Of a stretch of 64,000 nt of DNA, positions 18,743 through 27,471 are shown in pieces. Made by a program: the position numbers and the translations under genes. This DNA comes from Deefgea chitinilytica (GTDB lineage: Bacteria; Pseudomonadota; Gammaproteobacteria; Burkholderiales; Chitinibacteraceae). How positions within the stretch are numbered: the stretch's first letter is position 1; the number at the start of each line of letters is the position of its first letter. The DNA lies in contig NZ_WOFE01000006.1 of assembly GCF_016881405.1 (NCBI RefSeq), forward strand, positions 62,001-126,000, read 5' to 3'. The notes beneath the pieces are model-generated. The model had not been told where the DNA came from. It did no database searches and worked only from the letters and a program-made list of their open reading frames with translations.

Positions 18743-19396
18743 TTACTTCGTAAACATCCACAGCTGTTGTTTCTGTAAATCGCGCAGAATGCCTTGCATA
18801 ATCAAGGGCTGCGCGGCAGCGGTGGGGTGTAGCTGATCGGCTTGAAACATCGCATTATTCTGAATCACAGGTGCCAATAAAAAGGGCGTGAAACTTGTTT
18901 TGAATCGCTCGGTCAATGCTAAGTAACTGGCGGCAAATGCTTGGGTGAATTGCGGTCCGTAGTTAGGTGGCATTTGCATGCCGACTAAATGCACTTTGCT
19001 GCCTTTGGCTTGCGCGGTACTGATGATGTTGGCGAGATTGTCTTGCATCATGTTGAGTGGCAGGCCGCGTAAGCCGTCATTGGCGCCCAAAGCGATAATC
19101 ACCAACTGCGCTGGATATTTTTCGCTGATGGCCGGAAAACGCGAGCGTCCGCCCGCGGTGGTTTCGCCCGATAAACTGGCATTCACCACGTTGACGGCTT
19201 TGCCGCTGCGTTTTAGCTCGGCTTCCAGTAAGGCTGGCCATGCTTGTTCTGCTTTAATACCGTAACCGGCTGACAAGCTATCGCCAAACACTAAAATGGT
19301 GATGGGTTTGCCCTTGGCCATGGCAACGGAGCTAAAGCAAATTATGGCCATACTGATTAAGTAGTAGCGAATTTTTAATCGGATCACTGTTTTCAT
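18743..19396 (-). CDS. tesA: TesA-type thioesterase/lysophospholipase
   Basis: The 217-residue GDSL hydrolase has a signal peptide (about 1-27, SSVAMA) and the SGNH blocks: ILVFGDSLSAGYGI (catalytic Ser), SLSGETTAGGRSR, ALGANDGLRG and DQLHPTAAAQ (catalytic Asp and His). It acts in the periplasm on acyl esters and thioesters. It is divergent from ybbA-ybbP, the same grouping as in E. coli. Confidence 0.94.
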   Translation of the reverse strand: MKTVIRLKIRYYLISMAIICFSSVAMAKGKPITILVFGDSLSAGYGIKAEQAWPALLEAELKRSGKAVNVVNASLSGETTAGGRSRFPAISEKYPAQLVIIALGANDGLRGLPLNMMQDNLANIISTAQAKGSKVHLVGMQMPPNYGPQFTQAFAASYLALTERFKTSFTPFLLAPVIQNNAMFQADQLHPTAAAQPLIMQGILRDLQKQQLWMFTK

Positions 19397-19551
19397 GGTT
19401 TTCTCAATTGCTTATTCATTCCAGCAATGCCGGAGTCCAGTTGCAACGTTGATTGGTGTGACGCGCTGCTTAGCGGTTTAATTTATCGTTGTAATTAATT
19501 GTAGATACGTATGCCCGTGTGGGCTTTGCAGTCGAAATCGAAGGAAACAAC

Positions 19552-20229
19552 ATGGCCGCTATGATTTCTGTGCAGCAGTTACGAAAAACGGTGCCGACCA
19601 GCGAAGCGGAGTTGACCATCTTGCACGACATTAGTTTTACGGTCGCTCAAGGTGCTAGTTTAGCGATTGTTGGCAGCTCTGGCTCGGGAAAATCAACGCT
19701 GCTGGCTTTGCTCGCGGGCTTGGATGTGGCCAGTGCCGGTGAGGTTGAGTTGGCTGGCACGCGTTTGGGCGCGCTGACCGAGGATGGCCGAGCCCGATTA
19801 CGTGCGCAAACGGCGGGTTTTGTGTTTCAGTCGTTTCAATTGCTGCCGGATTTAACGGCGCTGGAAAATGTGATGTTGCCGCTGGAATTGGCTGGACAGC
19901 CAGAGCCACAAGCAATCGCCGCCGCGTGGCTAGAAAAAGTGGGCTTGGCCGCGCGGCTCAATCACACGCCACGGCAATTATCGGGTGGCGAGCAGCAGCG
20001 GGTGGCGCTGGCGCGTGCTTTTGCACCCGGTCCTAAAATTTTATTTGCCGATGAGCCAACGGGGAGTTTGGACTCGGTCACCGGTGAAATCATCGCGGAT
20101 TTACTCTTCAAACTGAATCAAGAAGCCGGCACGACGCTGGTGCTGGTGACGCATGATGAAACGTTGGCTGCACGTTGCCGATCTCGTCTACGTCTTGCCG
20201 CTGGCGCAATGGTGTCTTACGACGTTTAA
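19552..20229 (+). CDS. ybbA: ABC transporter ATP-binding protein YbbA
   Basis: The 225-residue ATPase has Walker A GSSGSGKSTLLALLAG, signature LSGGEQQRVALARA and Walker B ILFADEPTGSLD, the last typical of the LolD/MacB-like family. ATG at 19552 has AAGGAAA seven bases upstream; a longer frame from 19519 adds unconserved residues. It pairs with the ybbP-like permease. In other bacteria the pair is linked to lipid or lysophospholipid handling beside tesA. Confidence 0.94.
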   Translation: MAAMISVQQLRKTVPTSEAELTILHDISFTVAQGASLAIVGSSGSGKSTLLALLAGLDVASAGEVELAGTRLGALTEDGRARLRAQTAGFVFQSFQLLPDLTALENVMLPLELAGQPEPQAIAAAWLEKVGLAARLNHTPRQLSGGEQQRVALARAFAPGPKILFADEPTGSLDSVTGEIIADLLFKLNQEAGTTLVLVTHDETLAARCRSRLRLAAGAMVSYDV

Positions 20230-20384
20230 GACACGGGGAGCACGAAAGACACGGAAAAAGCAAAAACTATTCAGTGAGCATTTTGCTACTGCTTCGTTTT
20301 TATTTCGTGTTTTTTTACTGTGTTTTCATGCTGTTCGTGATCTAAGTTTTTAACGTTTAAATTTCCGCTGAAAAGGCATTCCTG

Positions 20385-22844
20385 ATGTGGAATCTATTAA
20401 AAATCACGCAGACTATATTCCGCCGCAATCTGGCCGCCGGCGAGTTTCGTACCTTATTGCTGGCGTTGACGATCGCGATTGCCGCGCTGGCGAGCGTGGG
20501 CTCGATCAGCGAGCGCGTGCAAGGATTGCTACTGGGACAGGCCAATCAATTACTGGCCGCGGATGTGGTACTGGTGTCCGATCACGCGATTAAACCCGAA
20601 TTAAAACAATTGGCGCTGCAGCAAGGTCTGCAGGTGGCGACGACGGCGACATTTCCGTCGATGGCGAGCTTTGGCGAGCAAACCACGTTGGCTTCGGTGA
20701 AAGCAATCAGCGATTTACATCCACTACGCGGTGATTTGTTATTGCAAGGCGATCAACGCACGGCTGCGCCAGCGGCAGGGCAGGTGTTTATCGATGCACG
20801 CTTGCAGGCTATGCTGGGTATTGCTGTCAACGATAGATTAAGCCTTGGTCAGCTGCAATTACAGGTGGCAGGTATCCTGCAGCGTGAGCCTGACGCGGGT
20901 TTTGATTTTTCCAGTTTGCAGCCACGCTTACTGATGAATCAAAGCGATTTGGCCGCCAGCGGTTTATTGGGGTTTGGTAGTCGGGTGAAATATCGATTGC
21001 TGTTGGCGGGGGATGAAAAACAATTGAGCGCGTGGCGCGCGCAAGCAGCGCCGCAACTAGAACGTGGTCAGCAATTAGAAAATGTGCGTGAAGCGCGCCC
21101 CGAGCTTAAAGATGCCTTGGATAGGGCGACGCGCTTTTTGCAAATGGCCGCCTTGCTCGCAGGCTGTTTGGCGGCGATTGCGATGATTTTGGCGGCGCGG
21201 CGTTTTGCTTTGCGCCATTACGATACGGTGGCCTTGCTACGCACCTTTGGTGCATCACGGGCTCAGGTGCGCACGATTTTACTGGCGCAGTTGGTTTTGC
21301 TGGCATTACTGGCGGCGGTACTCGGCGGAGCCTTAGCTTGGGCGGCAGAGGCAGCCTTGCTCGCGGTGATTCAAACTAGCTTGCCGCAGCCATTGCCCGC
21401 CGCAAGTCTGTGGCCGTGGGCGCTGGCCGCGAGCCTGGGTTTTTTGCTCTTACTAGGCAGTGCGGGGCCAATTTTATTGGCCTTGGCTGATACGTCACCG
21501 CTGCGTGTCCTACGCCGTGAAATTGCGCCGAGCGTCAAAGTAGGGTTGCAGTGGGGAGTGACGGGTAGCTTGATGCTCGGCTTGCTGTATTTGATTGCCG
21601 GTGATTTGCAATTGGCCGCGATGGTGGGGGCGGGTGTTGCGCTGGCCTTATTATTGGCGGGCGGCTTGGGATTATTGATGTTGCGAGCCTTGCAAGCGGT
21701 CTTGCCGGGCACGACAGTGAAAATCGCGGTGCGCCAATTGCAGCGCCAGCGCGGCCTGGTTGTGGCGCAACTGGGGGCGTTGAGCTTGGGCCTGCTAGGG
21801 ATTGCACTGTTGACTGTTGTACAAAGCGATTTACTGCATGCATGGCAGCGGCAAGTGCCGATTGACGCGCCAAACCATTTTGCGGTGAATATTCAGCCCG
21901 AACAAAGAGAATCCGTCGCGCAGCAGTTTACGCAGCAAGGCTTTGCTGAGCCCAAATTATTGCCGATGATACGTGGGCGCTGGCAGGCGTTAAATGGTGC
22001 GCTTGTGAATGCTGAGCACTATACCGAACCACGGGCGCAGCGTTTGGCTGAGCGGGAATTTAATCTGAGTATTGCGACTGACAATACGTCGCAAGGTCAA
22101 TTGCTGGCGGGTGTGCCTTTGCAGAGTCAAATTCCGGGTTGGTCAGTTGAAGTGGGTTTAGCTGAAACATTGGGTATAGCTTTAGGCGATTTGCTTACCT
22201 TTGATGTGGCAGGTATACCTATTACTGCACCGGTGGTGAATTTGCGCAAAGTGGCTTGGGAATCGTTTCGTGTCAACTTCTTTGTGATTGGCAGTGCAGC
22301 CATCATGAACGAGCAACCGACCAGTTGGGTGACGAGCTTTTATCTGCCTAATAATCCTGCTAAAGCGCCGTTTCTTGCATCGTGGGTGAAGGCGATGCCC
22401 AATATCACCATCATTGACGTCGGCCAAGTGTTGGCCGAGGTACAGCGGGTGATTACTTTGGCGAGTTCTGCTTTGCGCTTGGTGCTGGTGCTGTGCGTGC
22501 TGGCGGGTTTGACTGTGCTGATTGCGGCGCTCGACACGACTGAGGCTGAGCGGCGGCGTGAGGCGGCGATTATGCGTGCACTGGGCGCAACATCGCGGCG
22601 ATTGGCTGCGGTGTGGTGGGTGGAAAGTTTGTTAATTGGTGCCGTGGCCGGCTTGATTGCTGGAGTTTGCGCCAGTGCCACTGGCTGGTGCTTGGCGACA
22701 TATGTGCTGAAATTACCGATGACAGTGAATTGGCTATTGCCAATCTATACCTTGCTCGCTGGTATGGTATTGGCTGGGTTAACGGTGTGGCGCCGTCTGC
22801 GTGTGCTAGCCAATACGACACCGTTGATCCTGCTGAAAGAGTGA
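20385..22844 (+). CDS. ybbP: ABC transporter permease YbbP (FtsX-like)
   Basis: The 819-residue permease has an N-terminal membrane helix and a periplasmic MacB-like domain. Two FtsX-type blocks of membrane helices follow (about 245-440 and 680-819), with ERRREAAIMRALGATSRRLA in the second as a cytoplasmic loop signature. It is probably the permease of YbbA, 155 bp downstream of it, and handles hydrophobic envelope substrates. Confidence 0.92.
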   Translation: MWNLLKITQTIFRRNLAAGEFRTLLLALTIAIAALASVGSISERVQGLLLGQANQLLAADVVLVSDHAIKPELKQLALQQGLQVATTATFPSMASFGEQTTLASVKAISDLHPLRGDLLLQGDQRTAAPAAGQVFIDARLQAMLGIAVNDRLSLGQLQLQVAGILQREPDAGFDFSSLQPRLLMNQSDLAASGLLGFGSRVKYRLLLAGDEKQLSAWRAQAAPQLERGQQLENVREARPELKDALDRATRFLQMAALLAGCLAAIAMILAARRFALRHYDTVALLRTFGASRAQVRTILLAQLVLLALLAAVLGGALAWAAEAALLAVIQTSLPQPLPAASLWPWALAASLGFLLLLGSAGPILLALADTSPLRVLRREIAPSVKVGLQWGVTGSLMLGLLYLIAGDLQLAAMVGAGVALALLLAGGLGLLMLRALQAVLPGTTVKIAVRQLQRQRGLVVAQLGALSLGLLGIALLTVVQSDLLHAWQRQVPIDAPNHFAVNIQPEQRESVAQQFTQQGFAEPKLLPMIRGRWQALNGALVNAEHYTEPRAQRLAEREFNLSIATDNTSQGQLLAGVPLQSQIPGWSVEVGLAETLGIALGDLLTFDVAGIPITAPVVNLRKVAWESFRVNFFVIGSAAIMNEQPTSWVTSFYLPNNPAKAPFLASWVKAMPNITIIDVGQVLAEVQRVITLASSALRLVLVLCVLAGLTVLIAALDTTEAERRREAAIMRALGATSRRLAAVWWVESLLIGAVAGLIAGVCASATGWCLATYVLKLPMTVNWLLPIYTLLAGMVLAGLTVWRRLRVLANTTPLILLKE

Positions 22845-22988
22845 GCCCTGTGTTGTCCGATTTGCTGGTCGATAGATTGGCGTGTTTGATGGTGAGGCGG
22901 TCTTGATCTCGTTTGCTTGATGAACAAACGATTAAACTCTTTGATAGTTTGCGCCAGCGCAAAACGATCTGAGTTTGACTGGTGCATG

Positions 22989-23015
22989 CTCCACTCTGAC
23001 TAGTGCGCAGTGGAG
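22989..23015 (+). promoter_or_regulatory. Hairpin covering the ribosome site of the kinase-like gene
   Basis: CTCCACT (22989-22995) pairs with AGTGGAG (23009-23015) across a 13-nt loop. The second arm contains the GGAG ribosome-binding site of the gene that starts at 23024. Confidence 0.5.
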
Positions 23016-23023
23016 TGTGGCTA

Positions 23024-23941
23024 ATGTTAATCGTCGATCAAGGGCCCGTGGCTCGCTTGTGTCAGCTGTATTTGGGTGGCACACCGCAAAAAATTGAGAA
23101 AATCACTGGCTTTTATGCCGATGTATTTTTGGTGAAAGTCGGAAAGTTAAAAGCGGTGCTCAAATGTTATCGCCTGCCGGGGCAGGCGCAACTTGAAGCC
23201 GATGGTCTGAATTTTTTGCGCAAGTATAGCCATGGCGTTGTTGTTCCTGAAGTGATTGCGATGCATACCCCTGGTGAAACGGGGGAGGCTTTGATTTTGA
23301 CGTATGTGGATGGCATTCCTGCTAGCCATGCCTTGGAATCTCCGGTATCGATAGATCGTTTTGCTGATGATTGCACCGATTTATTGCTGAGCTGGCATTC
23401 GATTACCCGCCCGATTGGATTTAGCGATTTAGATGGTCGAGAGTACAAAGACTTTGCTAGCAGTTATAAAGCCTTTTTAGCGAGCCGTGTGGCATGGCTG
23501 AAAAGCAATATTGCGGCACAGCGGCTAGGCTTGCTATTGCGTGAGCGGATTATTTCGTTAGCTGCCCGATTTGAGCAGTTACCGTTTGGCGCTGAGTCGC
23601 TTCCTACCTTGATTCATGATGATTGCCATGCGGCGAACTTCTTGGTTGATCCCGACTCGCATCGTTTGTGCGGCGTCATTGATCCGTGCCATGCACGTTT
23701 CTCGCACCGTGATCTCGATTTATTTCATCTTTCTGATGTGCGGCCTGATTTCAAACTGCTCGCAACGTATTTACGCAAATGTCCGCAGGATGACGGTTTA
23801 TCGACGCGTTTGGCGTTCTTTACTTTGTTTGATGACATCAAGCATGCCGCCGCTACGCATTGGGATGATGAAGAGTGGTTGTGGCGCAAGGTTGAAAAAC
23901 TCGAATCGAAGTTAGCCGTAGCACCGAAAATTGTGGCCTAG
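23024..23941 (+). CDS. Aminoglycoside-phosphotransferase-like kinase
   Basis: The 305-residue protein has the APH/choline-kinase-like fold: ALILTYVDGIPA (hinge), LIHDDCHAANFLVD (catalytic loop, H-x-D-x-x-x-x-N) and VIDPCHARFSHRDLDLF (DFG-equivalent Asp). The substrate could be a sugar, lipid-linked sugar or ketosamine; drug resistance is not implied. ATG at 23024 follows GGAG by eight bases, and that site sits in a hairpin. It is downstream of ybbP but separated by 179 bp. Confidence 0.75.
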   Translation: MLIVDQGPVARLCQLYLGGTPQKIEKITGFYADVFLVKVGKLKAVLKCYRLPGQAQLEADGLNFLRKYSHGVVVPEVIAMHTPGETGEALILTYVDGIPASHALESPVSIDRFADDCTDLLLSWHSITRPIGFSDLDGREYKDFASSYKAFLASRVAWLKSNIAAQRLGLLLRERIISLAARFEQLPFGAESLPTLIHDDCHAANFLVDPDSHRLCGVIDPCHARFSHRDLDLFHLSDVRPDFKLLATYLRKCPQDDGLSTRLAFFTLFDDIKHAAATHWDDEEWLWRKVEKLESKLAVAPKIVA

Positions 23942-23983
23942 AATTCTAGGGGCTGTTGACGTTTTTAGGCTCTGCTATTGAAC

Positions 23984-24015
23984 AAAAAATCCCTCTAATT
24001 TAGGAGGGATTTTTT
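23984..24015 (+). terminator. Terminator after kinase-like gene
   Basis: AAATCCCTC and GAGGGATTT form a stem with A6 before and T6 after, followed by more T residues. Confidence 0.88.
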
Positions 24016-24128
24016 GTTTTTTTTTTATTATAGATTTGTAAATTTAATGCAAGAATAAATTAATATTGAGTGCATATGCCATGGGTTACTATTTTTTCAT
24101 TCTTTAGTTTGCTGCAGTAGGTGAAAAA

Positions 24129-24629
24129 ATGGGTAATTTGGCAGCGGTAGCAAAACATTTGGTCTATCAGTGTGGGCATCCGCCAAATAAAGCGGATTTT
24201 GCCCTCTTCGAGGAAAACCTTCTGGAGCTGACTTTGTGCTCGCTCGAGTTTAATTGTCCAGATTGTTGTCGGGCGGCGTTTTCATTGATTGACTTGGATT
24301 GCCAAGCGTATGCTAATTTGCACTATATCGATCAGAACTTTTCTGCATTCACACTGGAAGTAGCGAATGTAGTGAGCCCATTGAGTGATATTTTGGCCAC
24401 AAATGGCTACCAGTTTTGCTGGCCGTCGCTGGATGAATTGAGTTATGACAATGGTATTGAGTACGGTGGCGTATCGGTGTGGCGCAAAGAATTCTGGTTT
24501 GATCATCAAACTTCCCCTGAAAATGTATTGCGCTTGATGAATCATCTGAAGCAGGAAATGACATGGCTGGCCAATTATTTTCCCCGAGGTAAACAAGGAA
24601 CGCATTATGGGAAATTCATGCCACGCTAG
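24129..24629 (+). CDS. Uncharacterised cysteine-containing protein
   Basis: I do not recognise this 166-residue protein. It has no signal peptide or membrane segment. The sequence CGHPP near residue 15 and FNCPDCCRAAF near residue 43-53 could bind a metal. The C-terminal half is rich in Trp and Tyr (LSYDNGIEYGGVSVWRKEFW). AGGTGA precedes ATG by six bases. It stands alone between two terminators with no functional neighbour. Confidence 0.7.
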   Translation: MGNLAAVAKHLVYQCGHPPNKADFALFEENLLELTLCSLEFNCPDCCRAAFSLIDLDCQAYANLHYIDQNFSAFTLEVANVVSPLSDILATNGYQFCWPSLDELSYDNGIEYGGVSVWRKEFWFDHQTSPENVLRLMNHLKQEMTWLANYFPRGKQGTHYGKFMPR

Positions 24630-24665
24630 GCTGGCTTGATGTGGTGCCATGACAATCGAATAGAT

Positions 24666-24692
24666 AAAAAACCCTCATCTGAGGGTTTTTTT
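24666..24692. terminator. Bidirectional terminator
   Basis: AAAAACCCTC and GAGGGTTTTT pair around ATCT, with T7 on the plus strand. It separates the uncharacterised gene from the converging DinB gene. Confidence 0.88.
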
Positions 24693-24724
24693 ATATCTTT
24701 TCCTACGGAGGCCAATTGTCTTAT

Positions 24725-25234
24725 TTAAGTGTGATGGCGTCGTTCTGGCTCGCTTAAATGTAAAAAACCAGTATAAATGTCACGCGGAGCGCTGATTCCC
24801 TGTTGCGACATAATCCGGCCGACCGCGCCACGGTGATAGCCGCCGTGAGTGATAATGTGCGCCAAAATTTCTTCGCGTGACATGCGTCCTAGCTGAGCAT
24901 CAATAAAAGTAAATTCTATCGTTTCAGCTAGCTGTATCGCATTCAGTTGCGCAACATAGTCCAGATACCATTGATCACTTTCCTGAACGTCCTGATACAG
25001 CGCTGCCAGTGTGGGTGTAGCTGGGGTGTTGGTATTGTTATAGCTGTGGCTTGTGCCTTGTAGATGCGCAGCGAAAATACGGTCGACGACATAGATATGA
25101 TTCAAGATCCGGATCGCTGCGTGTAGCTGTTCGTGCTGAGTGGCAGGATCCAAAATTTGCAGTGCGGCAAACAGCTCTTGATTCGCCCATGCTTTATATT
25201 TAAATAGCGAGTGCAGTAGTGTGGCTGTGCTCAT
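24725..25234 (-). CDS. DinB family protein
   Basis: The 169-residue protein is a DinB/YfiT-like four-helix bundle, with the metal-ligand histidines visible in ILNHIYVVDRIF and in ITHGGYHRGAVG near the C terminus. The family holds thiol-dependent metalloenzymes, often of unknown substrate. No link to SOS control was seen. It is co-directional with recQ upstream. Confidence 0.88.
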   Translation of the reverse strand: MSTATLLHSLFKYKAWANQELFAALQILDPATQHEQLHAAIRILNHIYVVDRIFAAHLQGTSHSYNNTNTPATPTLAALYQDVQESDQWYLDYVAQLNAIQLAETIEFTFIDAQLGRMSREEILAHIITHGGYHRGAVGRIMSQQGISAPRDIYTGFLHLSEPERRHHT

Positions 25235-25293
25235 GGCTCACTCAGAAAAGGAAAGGTTAATCTGAGTGTAAGGGATTTGAGCGTTGCTGGCGA

Positions 25294-27078
25294 TTAGGCC
25301 TTGTTTAAAACTGCCAAAAACGCATCACCATATTTATCCAGCTTGCGATCACCCACGCCAGAGATTTTGGATAGCTCGTAATGATCACGTGGATGGTGGC
25401 GGATCATTTCTTTGAGCGTCGCATCACCAAAGACCACGTAAGCTGGTACGTCTTGTTCATCAGCGAGTTCTTTGCGCAGGCGGCGCAAGGCTTGCCATAG
25501 TGCGGCTTCTTGTGGATTGGCAAAATCGCTGTCTTTGTCGTGGTAGTTGAATTTCTCGGTGCGTTCGCGCAAATACAGCGGCGTTTCACCTTTCAAATAC
25601 GGACGCGCCGCATCGGTCAATTGCAAGCCGCCATGACCATCCGGGGACAATTGCAAGGCGCCGCGTACCAAGAGTTGGCGGAAAATGGCGCGCCAGCTGG
25701 CTTCATCGACGTCTTTGCCGATACCAAACGTTGTGATTTTATCATGTAGATGCTCTTTGACCTTTGGCGTAGTTTTGCCGCGCAATACATCGACCAGTTG
25801 CCCCACACCAAATCGATTACCGGTGCGATAAACGCAAGACAGGGCTTTTTGTGCTGCAGCGCTCATTTCCACCAGTTTGGGCGGATGCAGGCAATTATCG
25901 CAATTACCGCAAGCGGTGGTGGTTTCGCCAAAGTAGGCGAGCAAGGTTTGCCGGCGGCAAGCTGTGCCTTCAACGAGGCCAAGCATCGCATCGAGCTTTT
26001 GCCGCTCAATACGTTTTTGTTCATCGCTACTACCGCTTTGTTCTATCATTTGCGCTAGCAACATCACGTCATTCAGGCCGTATGCTAACCACGCATTGGC
26101 AGGCAGCCCATCACGGCCAGCACGGCCGGTTTCTTGATAGTAATTTTCGATGCTTTTGGGCATGTCTAAATGCGCGACAAAGCGCACATCGGGCTTATTG
26201 ATGCCCATGCCAAATGCAATCGTCGCGACCATGACGACGCCTTCTTCGCGTAAGAAGATTTGTTGATTTTTGGCTCGGATATCGGCGTCCAATCCTGCAT
26301 GATAGGGCAGAGCCCGGATTTCCTTGCTGCGCAGCCATGCGGTGGTGTCTTCGACTTTTTTACGCGACAAGCAATACACAATTCCCGAGTCGCGTTCATG
26401 TTCGCGGCGGATAAAGCTTAGTAATTGGTCGCGGGCGGTTTTCTTTTCGACAATGCTGTAGCGCAGGTTGGGTCGATCAAAGCTGGAAATATATTGTTGT
26501 GCACCTTGTAGCCGCAGCCGTGTAATCATTTCTTCGCGTGTGGCATGATCTGCGGTAGCAGTGAGTGCAATGCGGGGGACTTGCGGAAAATCGTCGGCCA
26601 GCACCGATAGGGCTAGATATTCGGGGCGGAAATCATGCCCCCATTGCGATACGCAGTGGGCTTCATCAATCGCAAACAGGGCAAGATGCGCTTGGCGTAG
26701 TAGCGATTGGAAACGAATCGTGGTTAGGCGCTCGGGGGCAACATAGAGTAATTTCAACTCACCGGCGACAAAAGCGCGTTCGACTTCGCGCGCAGCATTG
26801 GCGTCCAGCGTGGAATTTAAAAATGCGGCAGGTATGCCAAGTTCTTGTAGCGCTTCAACCTGATCTTGCATCAGCGCAATGAGTGGTGACACGACGACGC
26901 CACAGCCGGTTCGAACCAGAGCCGGAATCTGATAACACAGTGATTTACCGCCACCCGTTGGCATCAATACCAGCGCGTCGCCACCCGCGCAGAGATGGTC
27001 GACCACATCTCCTTGTTGCCCACGAAATGAATGGTAACCAAAAGTGTGTTCAAGGATATGGAGTGGGGTATTGGGCAT
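25294..27078 (-). CDS. recQ: ATP-dependent DNA helicase RecQ
   Basis: The 594-residue helicase has the RecQ order. Motif 0 and Walker A come first (FRGQQGDVVDHLCAGGDALV, MPTGGGKSLCYQIPAL), then DEAHCVSQWGHDFRPEY, IVYCLSRKKVEDT and QETGRAGRDG. The zinc-binding RQC part has CRRQTLLAYFGE and CGNCDNC, and a winged helix and an HRDC domain (residues about 510-594) follow. It unwinds DNA during recombination and fork repair. It sits next to the tRNA-Ser where the mobile element is inserted. Confidence 0.96.
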   Translation of the reverse strand: MPNTPLHILEHTFGYHSFRGQQGDVVDHLCAGGDALVLMPTGGGKSLCYQIPALVRTGCGVVVSPLIALMQDQVEALQELGIPAAFLNSTLDANAAREVERAFVAGELKLLYVAPERLTTIRFQSLLRQAHLALFAIDEAHCVSQWGHDFRPEYLALSVLADDFPQVPRIALTATADHATREEMITRLRLQGAQQYISSFDRPNLRYSIVEKKTARDQLLSFIRREHERDSGIVYCLSRKKVEDTTAWLRSKEIRALPYHAGLDADIRAKNQQIFLREEGVVMVATIAFGMGINKPDVRFVAHLDMPKSIENYYQETGRAGRDGLPANAWLAYGLNDVMLLAQMIEQSGSSDEQKRIERQKLDAMLGLVEGTACRRQTLLAYFGETTTACGNCDNCLHPPKLVEMSAAAQKALSCVYRTGNRFGVGQLVDVLRGKTTPKVKEHLHDKITTFGIGKDVDEASWRAIFRQLLVRGALQLSPDGHGGLQLTDAARPYLKGETPLYLRERTEKFNYHDKDSDFANPQEAALWQALRRLRKELADEQDVPAYVVFGDATLKEMIRHHPRDHYELSKISGVGDRKLDKYGDAFLAVLNKA

Positions 27079-27150
27079 CAGTCAATTGTACTATGCGGGG
27101 CGCTTTGCATTGCCGCTAGTGAGCGGAAAATTGTCATGGGCGCAGAATGC

Positions 27151-27180
27151 AAAAAAGCCCTGATGCATCAGGGCTTTTTT
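27151..27180. terminator. Terminator of the left tRNA-Ser copy
   Basis: A perfect 30-bp palindrome with arms AAAAAAGCCCTGATG and its complement. It follows the 3' end of the left tRNA-Ser on the minus strand and is probably the original chromosomal terminator of this tRNA. Confidence 0.88.
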
Positions 27181-27188
27181 ACTTAATC

Positions 27189-27281
27189 TTGGCGGAAGCG
27201 CAGAGATTCGAACTCTGGGAGGACTCACATCCTCGACGGTTTTCAAGACCGCTGCCTTAAACCACTCAGCCACGCTTCCGT
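27189..27281. repeat. Left 93-bp direct repeat (attachment site) of the mobile element
   Basis: The 93 bases are identical to 42055-42147. The repeat holds a complete tRNA-Ser gene plus one base on each outer side. Together with the integrase near the right copy it marks the ends of an element of about 14.9 kb. Confidence 0.92.
27190..27279 (-). tRNA. tRNA-Ser (UGA), left copy
   Basis: A 90-nt class II tRNA with acceptor GGAAGCG/CGCTTCC, D arm TGGCTGAGTGGTTTAAGGC, anticodon loop CTTGAAA (anticodon UGA), long variable arm and encoded CCA. It is identical to the copy at 42056-42145. The sequence on its 5' side belongs to the mobile element, and I see no good promoter there, so it may be silent. 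Confidence 0.9.
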
Positions 27282-27397
27282 ACTTGATAAAACACCGCAA
27301 CCAATGCTGAAATTGTTATTCAATTCAAGGGTTTAGGTTTTCTATATTTGCTTAATTGCTATTTGTTCTAAGAGTGTATTTTAAATAACTCGTAGAG

Positions 27398-27442
27398 CTG
27401 TGTAACAATAGAGGTGCGTATTGTGTAGCAGTTTGTGTAACA
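27398..27442 (+). repeat. Candidate integrase arm sites, left end
   Basis: Copies of the motif TTGTGTARCA lie at 27398-27407 (first base differs), 27421-27430 and 27433-27442, the last two exactly 12 bp apart. Three matching copies occur at 41949-41982 beside the integrase. Repeats of this kind at both ends are typical of tyrosine-integrase arm binding. Confidence 0.6.
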
Positions 27443-27471
27443 GGTCAAGCCCTTGCACTGACTTTTTTGCT

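Noticed and set aside
22780-22810. Neisseria-type DNA uptake sequence (GCCGTCTGAA)
   Set aside because: Only a partial match (GCCGTCTGC) inside the ybbP coding sequence; no full or repeated copy was seen.
27091-27300. Minus-strand frame reading through tRNA-Ser
   Set aside because: The frame is the translation of the tRNA gene and its flanks.
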